Assembly (NCBI GenBank): GCA_963575745.1
Contig: CAUYUJ010000736.1
Location: forward strand, 342,501-406,500
Source: Prorocentrum cordatum
Lineage: Eukaryota > Sar > Dinophyceae > Prorocentrales > Prorocentraceae
Direction: 5' to 3'
Length of the DNA stretch: 64,000 bases
Each line of letters starts with the position of its first letter. Positions within the stretch are counted from its first letter, which is position 1. A program made the position numbers and the translations under genes. Of this stretch, positions 1-11,058 are shown piece after piece. Below the pieces are notes generated by a model. That model saw only the letters and a list, made by a program, of their open reading frames with translations. It was not told where the DNA came from and did no database searches.

Positions 1-705
1 TATCGTTTGTATGCCGAGGGGGCGAAGGCGTGAGGGCCAGGCTGTGTGTAGCCGAGGCAGTTCCCCTGCACTACAGGCAGTCCTCTCTTTCTGACGGTCA
101 CTGACCTCCTTCATTGGGTACGCGCGTGTTGCCTCCTCCTCGACATCATCATCCTCCCCCTCCTCTTAATCATCATCATCCTCCTCACAATATAATTGTC
201 AAGTGCTTGTCCAACTTGAAAATCAGCATGCTTCATTCATAGCCAGTCGATGTTACTACTGCATGTTCGTGTCCAGCGGGCTGCGGTGTGGCTCCTCCAG
301 ACCTCGTCTTTTTCCTCTTTGCTGATGTTGCTGGTGTGCCCCCCCCCCCCCCGCGGTGGAGTGTCGCTCCTCATCTAATGTTAGTCATCCCCCTCCAACC
401 CGCCTCAGACCGGCGCCATGAGCTTCGAGGCGTCAGACCGCGGCAGGTGCACCCTTCGAGGATCGAGGCTCCAGCTTTCTGTGAGTGCTCCAGCATGCTG
501 AGCCTCCAGGAGGCGTCTCGTCGCCACGGATGGATTCCTCCACGAGGGTCTTGCCCAAGCGCAGTTGTAGGAGGACCCGTGTAAAACAAAAACGCACCAA
601 GCACGTTGTAACAAACCATCCCTCCAAGTTCCATTTTCATAGGACCCTGAGTGTATCTGCATTACGGGAAATGCTTCTTTGAAAGAAACTTGTGTGAGAA
701 TCTTC
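1..705. other. No gene recognised
   Basis: This stretch has mixed composition with a C homopolymer near 340-352 and short CTC/ATC-rich patches at 130-190. The short open frames on both strands have no recognisable domain and no supporting context. I see no RNA gene here. Confidence 0.5.
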
Positions 706-905
706 AATCTGCCCAAACAGCATTCTTGGGACTCCAACGCGAGGAATCAACATGATGGTTGCGTCCTGACAATCCGGACTCGGGCCAGAACAGAGTTCTA
801 GGGATTTCAACACCGAGAACACAGGTGATCGTTGCACCTTGACAATCCCAAATCCTGCCAGAGCAACATTCGTGGAAACTCTGCCATACGAACCCCTAAT
901 ACGAG
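706..905. repeat. Degenerate ~65-75 bp tandem repeat, 3 units
   Basis: Three degenerate units begin at about 706, 771 and 844. Each starts with AATC and ends with a TTGC(G/A)(T/C)C(C/T)TGAC-like phrase, which is clear at 758-770 and 833-843. Similarity is visible by eye but weak. No coding function is supported. Confidence 0.4.
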
Positions 906-1175
906 CGTAAGCTTTTAAGACGAGTGCGCGCGGCGCTGAGGCAAGAGCCGCCTCTTGAAAAAGAGCCGCCCCCCATCCCCGAAGCGGCTTCACGATTTCA
1001 AGGCGGCCAGGCGGATGCGCGCGGCGCCACGGCGTGAGCCGTATTGTCGAACGGGCCGCCCTCCAATCTGTGGAGTGCTGCACACGTTTGAAACGAACGT
1101 GCGCGGCGCTGCGGCGGGAGCCGCATCTTGAAAACGACCGCCCTCCATCCTTGAAACGGTTCCCAATGTCAAGTT
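890..1175. repeat. Degenerate ~85-90 bp tandem repeat, 3 units
   Basis: Units start near 924, 1015 and 1099 with the phrase (G/A)TGCGCGCGGCGC. Each continues through GAGCCGNNTCTTGAA to a GCCGCCCTCCATCC-like end. The frame on the minus strand across this array is a by-product of the repeat. Confidence 0.6.
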
Positions 1176-1273
1176 TCAGGAGCATCATTGGTGAGGAAGT
1201 CCCTGACGTAACGCCTTGCCTGCCCTACTGACACGGTTGGGGGTGAGACAGGGAGGAGTTCTTTATCATGACA

Positions 1274-1342
1274 AGGAATGGAGGAGGAGGAGGAGGAGGA
1301 GGAGGAGGAGGAGGAGGAGGAGGAGGAGGAGGAGGAGGAGAA
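1274..1342. repeat. (GGA)n microsatellite
   Basis: About 23 near-perfect GGA trinucleotides. The polyglycine, polyarginine and polyserine frames across it are artefacts. Confidence 0.95.
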
Positions 1343-1769
1343 AGAGTTGGCGGACCTCCTCCTGCTCCTCAGACTCATCCTTCCCTCCCCCTGCCTATGC
1401 CCGTCATAGGTAGTAGGGTGACGGGGGTGCTGCTGATTGTAGCTTTGGGTCTTCTGTCATGCTGTATTTTGAGCGGATGCGCCCGATTCGGTTGGAGGGA
1501 GCGTCAAGAGTCCAGACCCTCTCACGGCCTCTACACCTCCCACACCTTCTGATCATCGTCCTCCACCTTCTGCTCCTCACCATCCTCAACAGATTCCCTC
1601 TAATGATCCTACGCCTCCTCTTCTTCATTCTGCTCCAAACCATGACTATTCAACACGCCTCACGCATCCCACCAACTCGTCCAGCAACACATTCGCAGCT
1701 TTCGTATTGCGTTGTAGCGTGGTGTGGGCCTTGCCTGCTTAGGTCATGTCTGTACCGAGTGAAGGAAGT

Positions 1770-1930
1770 TCAGTAGGAGTAGGAGAAGTAGGAGAGGGAT
1801 TGGGAGGGGACGGAGGAGGAGAAGGACGAGGAGGAGGAGGAGGAGCGGCTCTTATTCGGGATCCCAACGGATCTGATCCATCCTCCTTCTCCTCGTCTTC
1901 CTCCTCCTCCTCCTCCTTCTCCTCCCCAGG
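1770..1930. repeat. Purine-rich GGA tract followed by pyrimidine-rich CTC tract
   Basis: A purine-rich GGA tract (about 1775-1850) is followed by a TCC/CTC tract (about 1880-1928) on the same strand. The two could pair as a long imperfect hairpin. Confidence 0.7.
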
Positions 1931-2105
1931 TGCACCCTGGGAGGCCCGTTCACAGGCCCCCGGCGGCGTAGCAGCGCCTTCAAGAGCAGCCGGACATTGG
2001 ACATGGTCCAGGTATTCAGCGTCACGTGCCTCAGGGAGGTCACCGGGGAGGGCGTCCCCATCTTTCTGTCTCATATGTCATCATAATATTATTCCTCCTT
2101 CCCTG

Positions 2106-2171
2106 TCTCCCCATCCTCATCATCACCATTATTACCAGCACCACCACCAGCATCATCAGCATCTGCATCAG

Positions 2172-2209
<38 letters not shown>

Positions 2210-2351
2210 GCATCAGCATCAGCATCAGCATCAGCATCCGCATCAGCATCAGCATCAGCATCATCAACAACATCATCAGCATCAGCACCATCATCACCAC
2301 CATCATTACAACCATCATCAGCAGCATCAGCATCATCAGCATCATCAGCAG

Positions 2352-2422
<71 letters not shown>

Positions 2423-2430
2423 CCTCCCCC
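2106..2430. repeat. (CAT)n / (CAG)n-interspersed trinucleotide array
   Basis: About 320 bp of CAT/ATC trinucleotides interrupted by CAG and CAC triplets, ending in an uninterrupted CAT run (about 2351-2420). It yields poly-His, poly-Ile, poly-Met and poly-Asp frames on both strands, none credible as protein. Confidence 0.95.
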
Positions 2431-2739
2431 CCGTCCTCTCCCGGGGCACCACTGCTGCTTGACAAGGTGGAGGATCCTGCGCGGATGGGGCTCTGGAGGG
2501 GAGGGGCACGCCATTCCCGGGGGATGCCAGCCCACCTTTGCCGGGGCGGGGCACCGCCCGCTCCGCTCCCGTGCCCCCCCGGTGTCCTGGAGCCCACGCC
2601 TCCGGCCAGGGGGCGCAAGGGAGCCTCGGAGGTCTCGCGGGTCTACACGACCGCACGTGTCCACGAGGAGCCGCAGGCCCTTCCCTCGCGCCCACCCAGG
2701 CCTTCCCGGTCGCATCGTCGGAGCAGCCGGGGAAGGTAT

Positions 2740-2960
2740 CGATCTGGCGGGGAGGAGGAGGGGGGGTAGGGTCGACGAGGGAGAAGGGAGGGAGGGGTGC
2801 GAGGAGGGACGAGGAGGAGACAGGAGAGAGGGGAGAGGGGGGAGGAGAACGAGGAGGAGGAGGAGGAGGAGGAGGAGGTGGAGGAGAGAGGAGGGAGAGG
2901 GGGGAGCAAGAAGAGAGGAGAGGAGGACTGCGGAGGAGCAGCAGCAGGAGCGAGGGAGGG
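2740..2960. repeat. Purine-rich GGA/GAG tract
   Basis: A strand-asymmetric purine tract with (GGA)n at about 2850-2880. It has triplex potential. The Ser/Pro- and Glu/Arg-rich frames across it are compositional. Confidence 0.8.
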
Positions 2961-3125
2961 AGGCGTCGACCCTGGCAGACAGGGAAGTGCCGCAGCCAGT
3001 GGTCGCGACGGTCGAGGGCGCCCTGATTGCGGGCTCCTCCTGCCCTCCAGATCACAATTTGAGAGGCCAGGGTAAGCAGAAGCAGAAGTGGGTGGAACGT
3101 TCACCCCATCGAGAACGGCACCTGC

Positions 3126-3264
3126 ACACTTTTAGCGGAAGCGGCCTCGCGCGCGGCGCCGAGGCGGAGTCAGTGAGAGCACTAAGCGCGGGGGCACGGC
3201 TGGGCCCTCGGGAGTCGCCTCGGATCCTAGAGCACCAACCGCCATGCCGCACACACACACACAC

Positions 3265-3298
<34 letters not shown>

Positions 3299-3335
3299 CG
3301 CACACACACACATAATATAACACAAACACACACAC

Positions 3336-3393
<58 letters not shown>

Positions 3394-3460
3394 ACACAAC
3401 ACACACACACTTTTTGGGCGCCGCGGCCTCGCGCGCTTCGACGAGGCGTAGAGAGTCAAG
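3126..3460. repeat. (CA)n and (TA)n microsatellites between short direct repeats
   Basis: (CA)n runs at about 3248-3335 pass into (TA)n at about 3340-3390 and back into (CA)n. Similar sequence with the phrase GCGGCCTCGCGCGC lies on both sides, at about 3126-3180 and 3406-3460. This suggests the microsatellite expanded inside a duplicated segment. Confidence 0.7.
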
Positions 3461-3984
3461 AGAAGAGAAAGAGCGGCGGGCGGGCGGGGCCACGCCTCCA
3501 GGAGAGAAGGAGAAGGGATCCGCCTGGAGCAGCCATGCCATCCGCAGGCTCGGGCGTGGGCAGCGAGGACGGGAGGGAGGGCGAGAGCGAAAAGCTACGC
3601 GGACAGGCCAGTACGCCAGCACATGCACAGCGAAGAGCCAAGGCAAGACACAGCGGCGCCAGCACACCGGCAGGGAAGAGGCACAAGGCAGGCCAGGATG
3701 CGCAGCGTGAACCGAAAAGGCCGGCACACACGCGCGCGCGCGAGGATCCAGAGGCTATCAAAACAAAAGATGAACGCTCGCCAGACACATAAGGTTGCAG
3801 AAGCCACCAAAATAGCGATAGACGTTCGCCCTCGACGCCATTAAATACGGTGCTGGAAAAGCCAGTGAGTGGCCTACGGCCCCAACAGGGGGTGAGCCAT
3901 GGTGGGATTGGGATTCCCAGGGGAGGAGAAGAAAGGAGGGAGGAGGAGGCAGAATATTGAAAGTGCAAGCTATGTGGTGCAATC
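3461..3984. other. No gene recognised
   Basis: This is unique-looking, purine-biased sequence. Short frames on both strands show no domain. Confidence 0.45.
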
Positions 3985-4560
3985 GACTTTGCAAAAGTTG
4001 AAGTCGTCAACTCCACTGTTCGCGCAATCGTCCCGCCCTCCCACCCGCAACTTGATTTGCACAACCATCATGCGACGCGATCGCGGTGACTACTTGGCAC
4101 TGGCTGGCGCATCCCTATGGGCGCGCTAGCGCGCAAGCTCGCGCGCAGAGCGGTTAGCTGGTTTGGCACAACCGGCGCGGCCGCGATGGCGCTTACCGAT
4201 GGGAACTTCCCAGCGCACCTCAAAAGCCGCGCTGGCGCGCGGGCGCTTCAGTGCGGGTAGATGATTCGGGCGGGCGCTGTACCATGATGACGCCGACAAC
4301 GGCGGCAACGACAATGGTAGTAGCGATGGTGGTGACGAAGACAACGATAGCACGATAGCGACGACAAGGCCAGCGACGGCGCTGATGATGGTGACGACGA
4401 TGACGATGATGGTGTCCATGCGTCGGTGGTAAAGGTGTTCGACTGATGTTCGCGGCAACGGCGGCGATGGGTGATGACGATAACGGCGGCGTTGCGGTGG
4501 CAATGATGAAGCGATGGTGCGGAAGTGCGCGCGCGGAGATTTCAGAAGCCTGACAACCGT
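3985..4560. repeat. GCGC-rich dispersed unit, copy 1 (divergent, partial)
   Basis: The unit starts with the family's opening phrase (TTGAAG...TCAACTCCACTG, CGCGCAATCGTCCC) at about 3998. It carries the CACTGGCTGG(C/T)GCATC, GCGCGCAGAGCGG and GACGATGATGG blocks found in the other copies, and lacks the usual 3' part. It is closest to the copy at 49.3 kb. Confidence 0.7.
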
Positions 4561-4615
4561 GTAATTGAATTGTTTGTCAGCGCGGTTCCCAAACAGTGTG
4601 TTTCTAGCAGCACAT

Positions 4616-4790
4616 GGTCCGCAGTCTATGTGGAGCAATCTACGTGGTGCTATCTACGTGGTGCAATATATGGTGTGCAATATGTGATATGCCATATATA
4701 TATATATATGTGCGTATACCCACACGGCGGTGCGCAATATGTGTGGAACATCATACGTGGTGCCATCTACGTGGTGCACGTCACCTTGCC
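4616..4790. repeat. 15-bp-periodic GTGGTGCAAT array with (TA)n
   Basis: Degenerate repeats of CAATCTACGTGGTG surround a (TA)n patch at about 4694-4710. The array directly precedes dispersed-unit copy 2, as similar arrays precede copies 3 and 5. Confidence 0.7.
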
Positions 4791-5605
4791 GAAGTTGAGG
4801 TTGTCGATTCTATTGCTCGCGCAATCATCCCACCCACCCACCCGCAACTTGCTTTGCAAAACCCACGCGGAGGCGATTGCGATGAGTGCTTGGCATTGGC
4901 TGGTGCATCTCGGCGGCCGCGCATGCTCGCGCGCACAGCGGTCAGCTAGTTTGACGCGACCGACGCGGCCGCGGTGGCGCTGACCCTTGGGCACTTTTCA
5001 GCGGGCACTTTACTGCGGGTCGGTGACTGGGCGGGCACGACGGTAGACACGATGATGGTAGTAGCGATGGTGACGATGAACGACGACGGCAAGGCAAATA
5101 ACGGCGCCGATGCTGATCACGCCGACGACGATGACGGCGTCCGCGCGTCGGCGATGAAGGTTTTGGAAGGGTTTCGACAGGCGCGCGCGGCCGACGCACT
5201 AGAGTAGCCGCATGGTATCATTTGACACCGATCGTGCCCCCCAGCACGCGCGAAAGGCCCGTTTGGCAGAATCCCATGACAATGTTGAAGCACCTATGAC
5301 TTTTTTAAGAAGTCGCAAGAGCGCGACCGCAGGTTTTTTTTATGTTTTTGGACTGATTTCGGTATGCGCGCGTGGCGACGCGCGTGCGCACTTCGTCTCA
5401 TTGTTTGCAAAGGATTATCGCGACGGCACGCGCGCAAACGCTTTCGAACGATTTCGACATGCGCGCGCAAAACAGCGCGCGCATGGTATCATTTGACGGG
5501 AATGACGGGGGGGTCGATACCGGCCTGGTCGGGATCGCATGAATTCATAACTCGTATGGACGATGGGGCTGAATCCTATGTAAATTTCAATACGAAAACG
5601 TGACC
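4790..5605. repeat. GCGC-rich dispersed unit, copy 2
   Basis: This copy runs from the opening phrase CTCGCGCAATCATCCCACCC to the closing AATTTCAATACGAAAACG-like phrase. It includes GATGATGG triplets and several GCGCGCGC runs. It is shortened relative to the 1.2-kb copies and has no credible coding frame. Confidence 0.8.
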
Positions 5606-6164
5606 CGTTCACCCCGTGGGGGGAGATCCTAATTCTCTCTTCTGGAAAGGATAATCTACGTGGCACAAGATATGTGAAGACCGGTCTGAATTCCGTGTCT
5701 CGCAAAAGTGTTGCGCACACAGTTTAGCATAGGTTGGGGAGACGGGTTTGCAGCAACTCTTCCCCACCTCCGCAGCGATTTGCCCCAGAGGCCTCACACA
5801 AGGCCGTGCTAGCAGCACACTGCGCACTGTACACCAGCGTTGAGTCTAGGATAAAAAGTCACCATGTCGTGCAATATCGAGTTGCGTGCGGCAGACCCCG
5901 CCACCGCGCCTGTGCAACAGCGCTGGAAGGAGACCGTGCGCAAGAACAGCGCAATTTCCACGAGTGGTCTGATAAGGACGGGTCATGAACTCGACTTCGG
6001 CTTTCTCCGCGCGGTTGGGAAAAAGTCGAGTTCACACCCCGCGGCATTTCTGCGAGTGGTCGAAACTGGGAACGGTCGTGATCCAGACATCGTCTTCGTC
6101 CGCGCGCTAGAGAGGAGAAGGAGGAGGAGGAGGAGGAGGCGGAGACAATGAGGACGATGAGGAG
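5606..6164. other. Non-coding; short direct and inverted repeats
   Basis: The closing part of dispersed copy 2 is followed by unique sequence. A perfect 12-bp inverted repeat (TGAACTCGACTT at 5986-5997 and AAGTCGAGTTCA at 6023-6034) lies within an ~90-bp direct duplication whose two copies share CGAGTGGTC (about 5960 and 6051). No gene is recognised. Confidence 0.5.
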
Positions 6165-6760
6165 AAAACATGTTGGGGCCCTCTTGGGGCCTCCTGGGGG
6201 CCTCCAGGGAGCCTCCTGGGGGGTCTTTTGGGGGCCCCTTGCGATCTTCCTGGGGTCTCTGGGGGGCCTCTTGGGGACCTTTTGGGCCCGTCTTAGGGAC
6301 GCGATTAGCCCGTCTGACGCCTTCGGAGGCCGTCTTGGGGGCCTCTTTGGGCCGTCTTGGTGCCCTCTTTGGAGCGGTTTAAGGCCGTCTTGGGCCCTCT
6401 CGGGAGCCCCTTGGATGATTCTGGGGTCCTCTTGGGCCGACTCGACGCCCTCTCTTGGGGGCCAATTGCGCTGTCCTGGAGCTATCGTGGAAGACCCTTG
6501 GGCCGTCTTGGGCGGTCGGAAAACCAACTAGGCGAGAACTTCAAAAAACCTTCAAAAGCCTAAGGCAAATAAATGGTTTGGGCCTCCTTGGACTTTCCTG
6601 GAGGGCCTCTTGGAGCCCTCCTGGGCCTTCTTGGAAGCCTTTCAAGCCGTCTTGGAGCTTTCTTCAGAGCCTCTTGGGCAGTCTTGTACCATCTGGAGCC
6701 GTTTTGGTGTCGTCTTGGTAGTCTGAGAAGCCGTCCTTGAGGCCATCTTGGCAGTTTGGA
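6165..6760. repeat. Degenerate CTTGGGGGCC / GCCGTCTTGG array
   Basis: About 600 bp of irregularly repeated 9-20 bp phrases such as CTTGGGGCCTCC and GCCGTCTTGGG. The continuous Gly/Trp/Leu-rich frames on the plus strand come from the repeat. Confidence 0.7.
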
Positions 6761-6918
6761 GGCCCGAAAAACAGCCAGAATGAAATTTCAGAGAAGACGA
6801 TTTTCGAACGAATAGTGGGCGAGGGTGGGGGATCGGCCTTATAAAACATTGAAAAACCTCCGGGACAACAGACGAGCATTCTAACACGCCCATTCCGCGC
6901 AGGCACGGTGACGGATAT

Positions 6919-6998
6919 GTGGTGTAATATATGTGGTGCGCGATCTATGTGGTGCAATCGACGTGCAATCGATGTGGGGCAATCTGCGTGGTGCACTT
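6919..6998. repeat. GTGGTGCAAT array preceding unit 3
   Basis: Five or six degenerate 15-bp phrases (ATGTGGTGCAATC and similar) lie immediately before the unit's opening phrase. Confidence 0.65.
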
Positions 6999-6999
6999 C

Positions 7000-7925
7000 A
7001 CCCTGCCGAACTTGAAATTGTCGACTCCACTGCTCCCGCAATCATCCCACCCACCCACCCGCGACTTGGTGCGCAAAACTCATGCGGAAACGATTGCGAT
7101 GAGTGCTTGGTGTTGGCTGGTGCATTTCTGCGGCCGCGCTAGCCCGCGCATGCTCGCGCACGCAGCGGCCAGCTAGTTTGGCGCGACCGGCGCGAACGCG
7201 GTGGCGCTGACCGCTCGGCACATCTGGGCGGACGCGGTAGCATGGTAACGTCGACAATGGTAGGCACGATGATGATAGTAGCGATGTTGGTGACGATGTT
7301 GACAGCGACGACGTGGCAGCCAGTGACGGCGCCGATGCTGATCACGCCGACGACGATGACGGCGTCTTCGCGTCGGTGATGAAGGTTTTGGAAAGAGTTC
7401 GACATGCGCGCGGCCGACGCGCGAGAGTGGCCCGCATGGTGTTATTTGACACGGGTGATGTCACCCCAGCACGCGCGCAAGGGCGTGCGAACGATTTCGA
7501 CATGCGCGCGCGAAGCCCGTTTGGTAGCATTTTGTGAACATGTGTTTTAAAAAGATGGCTTTCTTGAGGGGTCGCAAAAGCGCGCGCGCAAGCTTCTCTT
7601 GAAAATCCGCGTTGCGATACCTTCTGTGTTTTGTATGTTTTCTTGACACTCGGTTTTGCATTCCTCGCGACACCAACGATTTGTGTGAAGGATTTCGGCA
7701 TGCGCGCGCGACGACGCGCGCGTGTGCACTTCGTTTCATTTTAGGCAAGGGACTCTTGGCAACTTATGATTTGTGATCAACGAGTGCGCGCGCGTGGCGT
7801 TTGTTGCAGACAATCGCGGGGGGGGGCGATACCGGTTCCTCTGGGATAGTAGGAATTCATATTTGGGATGGACGATGGGGCAGAATCTGTTGCAAATTGC
7901 AATACGAAAAGAGGAGGTCATATTC
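7000..7925. repeat. GCGC-rich dispersed unit, copy 3
   Basis: This is a good copy. The opening block (7015-7090), the GCGGCCGCGCTAGCCCGCGC block (7130-7150), the GACGATGATG block (7255-7380) and the closing GGGATGGACGATGGGGCAGAAT...GCAATACG block (7865-7905) are all present in order. It contains several (GC)n runs. Confidence 0.85.
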
Positions 7926-7964
7926 TTGGTGGGTAGAGTCTGTTCTCATTTAAGAAAGGAGAAT

Positions 7965-9205
7965 CTACGTTGTGCAATTCACCTTGCCGAATTTGAAAGC
8001 TGCCGACCCCACTGCTCGCGCAATCGTCCCACCCGCACACCCGCAATTTGGTTTGCAAAACCCATGCGGACGCGATTGCGATGAGTGCGTGGCATTGGCT
8101 GGTGCATCTCTGCGGCCGCGCTAGCCCGCACATGCTCGCGCGCACAGCGGCCAGCTAGTTTGGCGCGACCGACGCGAACGCGGTGGCGCTGACCGCCTGA
8201 CACTTCCCAGCGGGCACTTCAGTGCGAGTCGGTGACTTGGGCGGGCGCGGTAGCATGGCAACGTCGACGACGGCAGACACGATAATGAGAGTAGCGATGG
8301 TGACGATGTTGACAATGACGACGACAAAGCAAATGACGGCGCCGATGCTGGTAACGCCGACGACGGTGACGGCGTCTTCGCGTCGGTGGTGAAGGCTCTG
8401 GAAAAGGTTCGACATGCGCGCGCGGCCGACGCGCGAGAGTGGCCCGTATGGTATCGTTTGGTTATGATATTGCCCCCCCCCCCCCCCCCAGCACGTGGGC
8501 AAGGGTGTTCGCATGATTTCGGCATGTGGCGCGAGAAGCCCGTGTGGCAGAATTCCACGAACCGTGAAAAACTTGCGTTTTTTCTTAGAACTCCACAAGA
8601 GCGCGAGCGCACGTTTTTTTTTTGTTTTAATTGGTGTTGCGAAGCCACGTGTGCTCTATATGCGTGTTGGGCCATTGGTTTTGAAATCGCTGCGATCACG
8701 AAGGTGTATGACGGATTTCGGCATGCGCGCGCGGCGACGCGCGTGTGCGCACGTCGCCTCATTTGTTACACAAAGTTATCGCGACGGTACGCACGAAGCC
8801 CGTGTGGTAGCATGTTTGAAAAATTGTTCAAAACTCATGTATTTAAAGAATTTACAAAAGCGCGCGCGCAAGCTTGTTTCGAAATGCGGTGTTGCGAAAC
8901 CGCGATTGCGTTATACTTGTCTTGGACATTCGATTTGGAAACCATTACGAAACCAAAGGATGTTGAACGATTTCGGCACGCGCGCGCGACACCGCGCGCG
9001 TGCGCACTTCGTTTCATGTTTCGCGAATGGCTTGGGGAAATTGATGATGTTTGATAAACGAGTGCGCGCGCATAGCATATGTTTGCAAAGGGTGGCGCGG
9101 GGGCGGCGGATACCAGCTGGGTTGGGATGGTATAAATTCTTATTTCGGATGGACGATTGGGCAGAACCATATGCAAGCTGCAATACGAAAAGGGGGAAGA
9201 AACCC
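7965..9205. repeat. GCGC-rich dispersed unit, copy 4 (near full length)
   Basis: This is the most complete copy of the family. It has the same block order as copy 3, but the internal ~200-250-bp sub-repeat (TTTCGGCATG...GCGAAACC...TTTTGAAA) occurs at least twice (about 8515-8715 and 8716-8970). It ends with the GGATGGACGATTGGGCAGAA...CAATACG block at 9150-9195. No credible protein is seen in any frame. Confidence 0.85.
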
Positions 9206-9254
9206 GGGAGGTACATTTTTCAGACACAACAACCAACACGGTGCAGCAAGTGTG

Positions 9255-9402
9255 ATGCAATCTATGTGGTGCGCAATCTATGTGGTGCGCAATCGATGTG
9301 CTGCCATCGACATGGTGCAATCGACGTGGTGCAATTTATGTGGTGTAATTCCATATGGGGCAACCGGCGTGCTGCAATCCATGTGGTGCAATCCACAGTG
9401 TT
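9255..9402. repeat. GTGGTGCAAT array preceding unit 5
   Basis: About nine degenerate 15-17 bp phrases of the type CAATCTATGTGGTGCG. Confidence 0.7.
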
Positions 9403-9404
9403 CA

Positions 9405-10160
9405 TTGCGTCTTGAAGCTGTCCTCTCCACTGCTCGTGCAAACATCTCACCCTCCCACCCGCAATTCGGCCGCAAGACCTCTTAAGACCGTGACGGTAGG
9501 TACCAAATTGCGCTTGGCAACAACACCGACGACGAAGACGACAGCGACAGCGACGACGACAACGACGACGACGACGACGACGATGGCGACGAGGACGACA
9601 CCGACGACGACGACGACGACGCCGACGACGACGACGACGACAACGACGATGACGACGCCGACGACGACGACGACGCCGCCGACGACGACGACGACGACGA
9701 CGACGGTGCCAACGACGACAACGACGACGATTACGACGACGACGACGCCGACGACGACGACGACGACGAAGGCAACGACGACGACGACGACGAAAGCGAC
9801 GATGACGACGAGGGAAAAGGGAGGACGACGACGGCGACAACGACGAGGGAGGAGGGAGGACGGCGACGACGCGAACGACGAAGAACGAGGGAGGACGGCG
9901 ACGCCGACGACGACAACGACGAGGGAGGAGGGAACACGACGACGACGACGACGACGACGGCGACGAAATAGGAGGGACGACGACGAAACGCTTACGACGA
10001 CGACGACGACGACGACGATGGAGGAGGAAGGACGACCACGGCGACAACGACGACGGAGACGACGACGACGCCAAAGAGGACGACGACGACGACGACGATG
10101 AGGAAAGACACTGGACGATGACGGCGACGACGACGAGGGAGGAGGGAGGACGGCGACGAA

Positions 10161-10192
<32 letters not shown>

Positions 10193-10815
10193 AAGAGCGC
10201 GCGCGTACGTTTTTGTTGAAAACCCGTGTTGCGAAACCATGTGGGTTTGTAGGTTTTTTGGACACTCGGTTTTGAAGTATTTCCTGAACCGAAATTGAGG
10301 GATTTCGGCATGCGCTCGCGACGACACGCGCGCGTGCACTTCGCCTCATGTTTTGCAGAGGGCTCTCGCGACGGCACGCGCGCAAGGGCGTTCGAACGAT
10401 TTCGACATGCGCGCGCGAAGCCAGTCTGGTAGCACTTTCTGAGAATATTGAGAGAAAATAAAACTCCTTGGTTCCCCTAAGGTTTAGCAAGAGCGCGCGC
10501 GTAAGCTTTTTTAGAACAGTCGTGTTGTGAAACCATGTGCTTTCATATGTTTGTTTGGAAACTCGTTTTTGAACCCCTTCCGGGACCGACGGTTTTCGAA
10601 TGAGTTCGGCATGCGCGCGCGACGACGCGCGCGTGCGCACTTCGCTTTTTTTTTATACGAAGGGATTATTGGTAATTTCTGGTTTTTGATAAACGAGTGC
10701 GCGCGCATAGTTTTTTGCAGAGGGTGGCGGGAAGGGTGTGAATTCATATTCAGGATGGACGATGGGACAGAATCATGTGTAAAATTGCAATACGAAGACG
10801 GGAGTCGTTGAATCC
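9405..10815. repeat. GCGC-rich dispersed unit, copy 5, expanded by an ACG array
   Basis: The opening block at 9415-9480 and the closing block (10690-10805) match the family. The central GACGATGATG block is replaced by about 670 bp of (ACG/GAC)n at about 9520-10195. That expansion generates the very long Arg/Ser/Val/Thr-rich frames on both strands, which are not genes. Confidence 0.8.
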
Positions 10816-10944
10816 GGGGGGGAGGGGGATAACCTTTTTCCCCATATCCTAAGGATTGGGGTTCTTGTTATTACTCTGACGCCTCCCACTCCTCCTCCTC
10901 CTTCTTCCTCCCGCTCGCGCCTCCCTCCCCCCAATGATAATCAC

Positions 10945-11040
10945 CAGATAAGACAAGACAAGATAAGATACTACAAGATAAGATAAGATAGCACAAGATA
11001 TGATAAGAAGAGATTTCAAGATAAGATAAGATAAGTTAAG
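10945..11040. repeat. GATAA/AAGAT pentanucleotide array
   Basis: Degenerate repeats of AAGATAAGAT run between the end of the dispersed unit and the 151-bp satellite. Confidence 0.8.
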
Positions 11041-11058
11041 CTCACACTCACACTCTCT

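Noticed and set aside
1746-2769. Long frames on both strands with poly-His, poly-Ile, poly-Met or poly-Asp
   Set aside because: They arise only from the CAT trinucleotide array; flanking sequence shows no domain and all frames stay open equally.
7400-10420. tRNA-derived SINE (box B-like GTTCGAAC in each dispersed unit)
   Set aside because: GTTCGAAC recurs several times per unit with GCGCGC runs, but no box A at proper spacing and no cloverleaf can be drawn.
9262-10640. 371- and 397-aa Arg/Ser/Val-rich minus-strand frames and the 248-aa Thr-rich plus frame
   Set aside because: Translations of the ACG expansion; the same interval is open in many frames on both strands.
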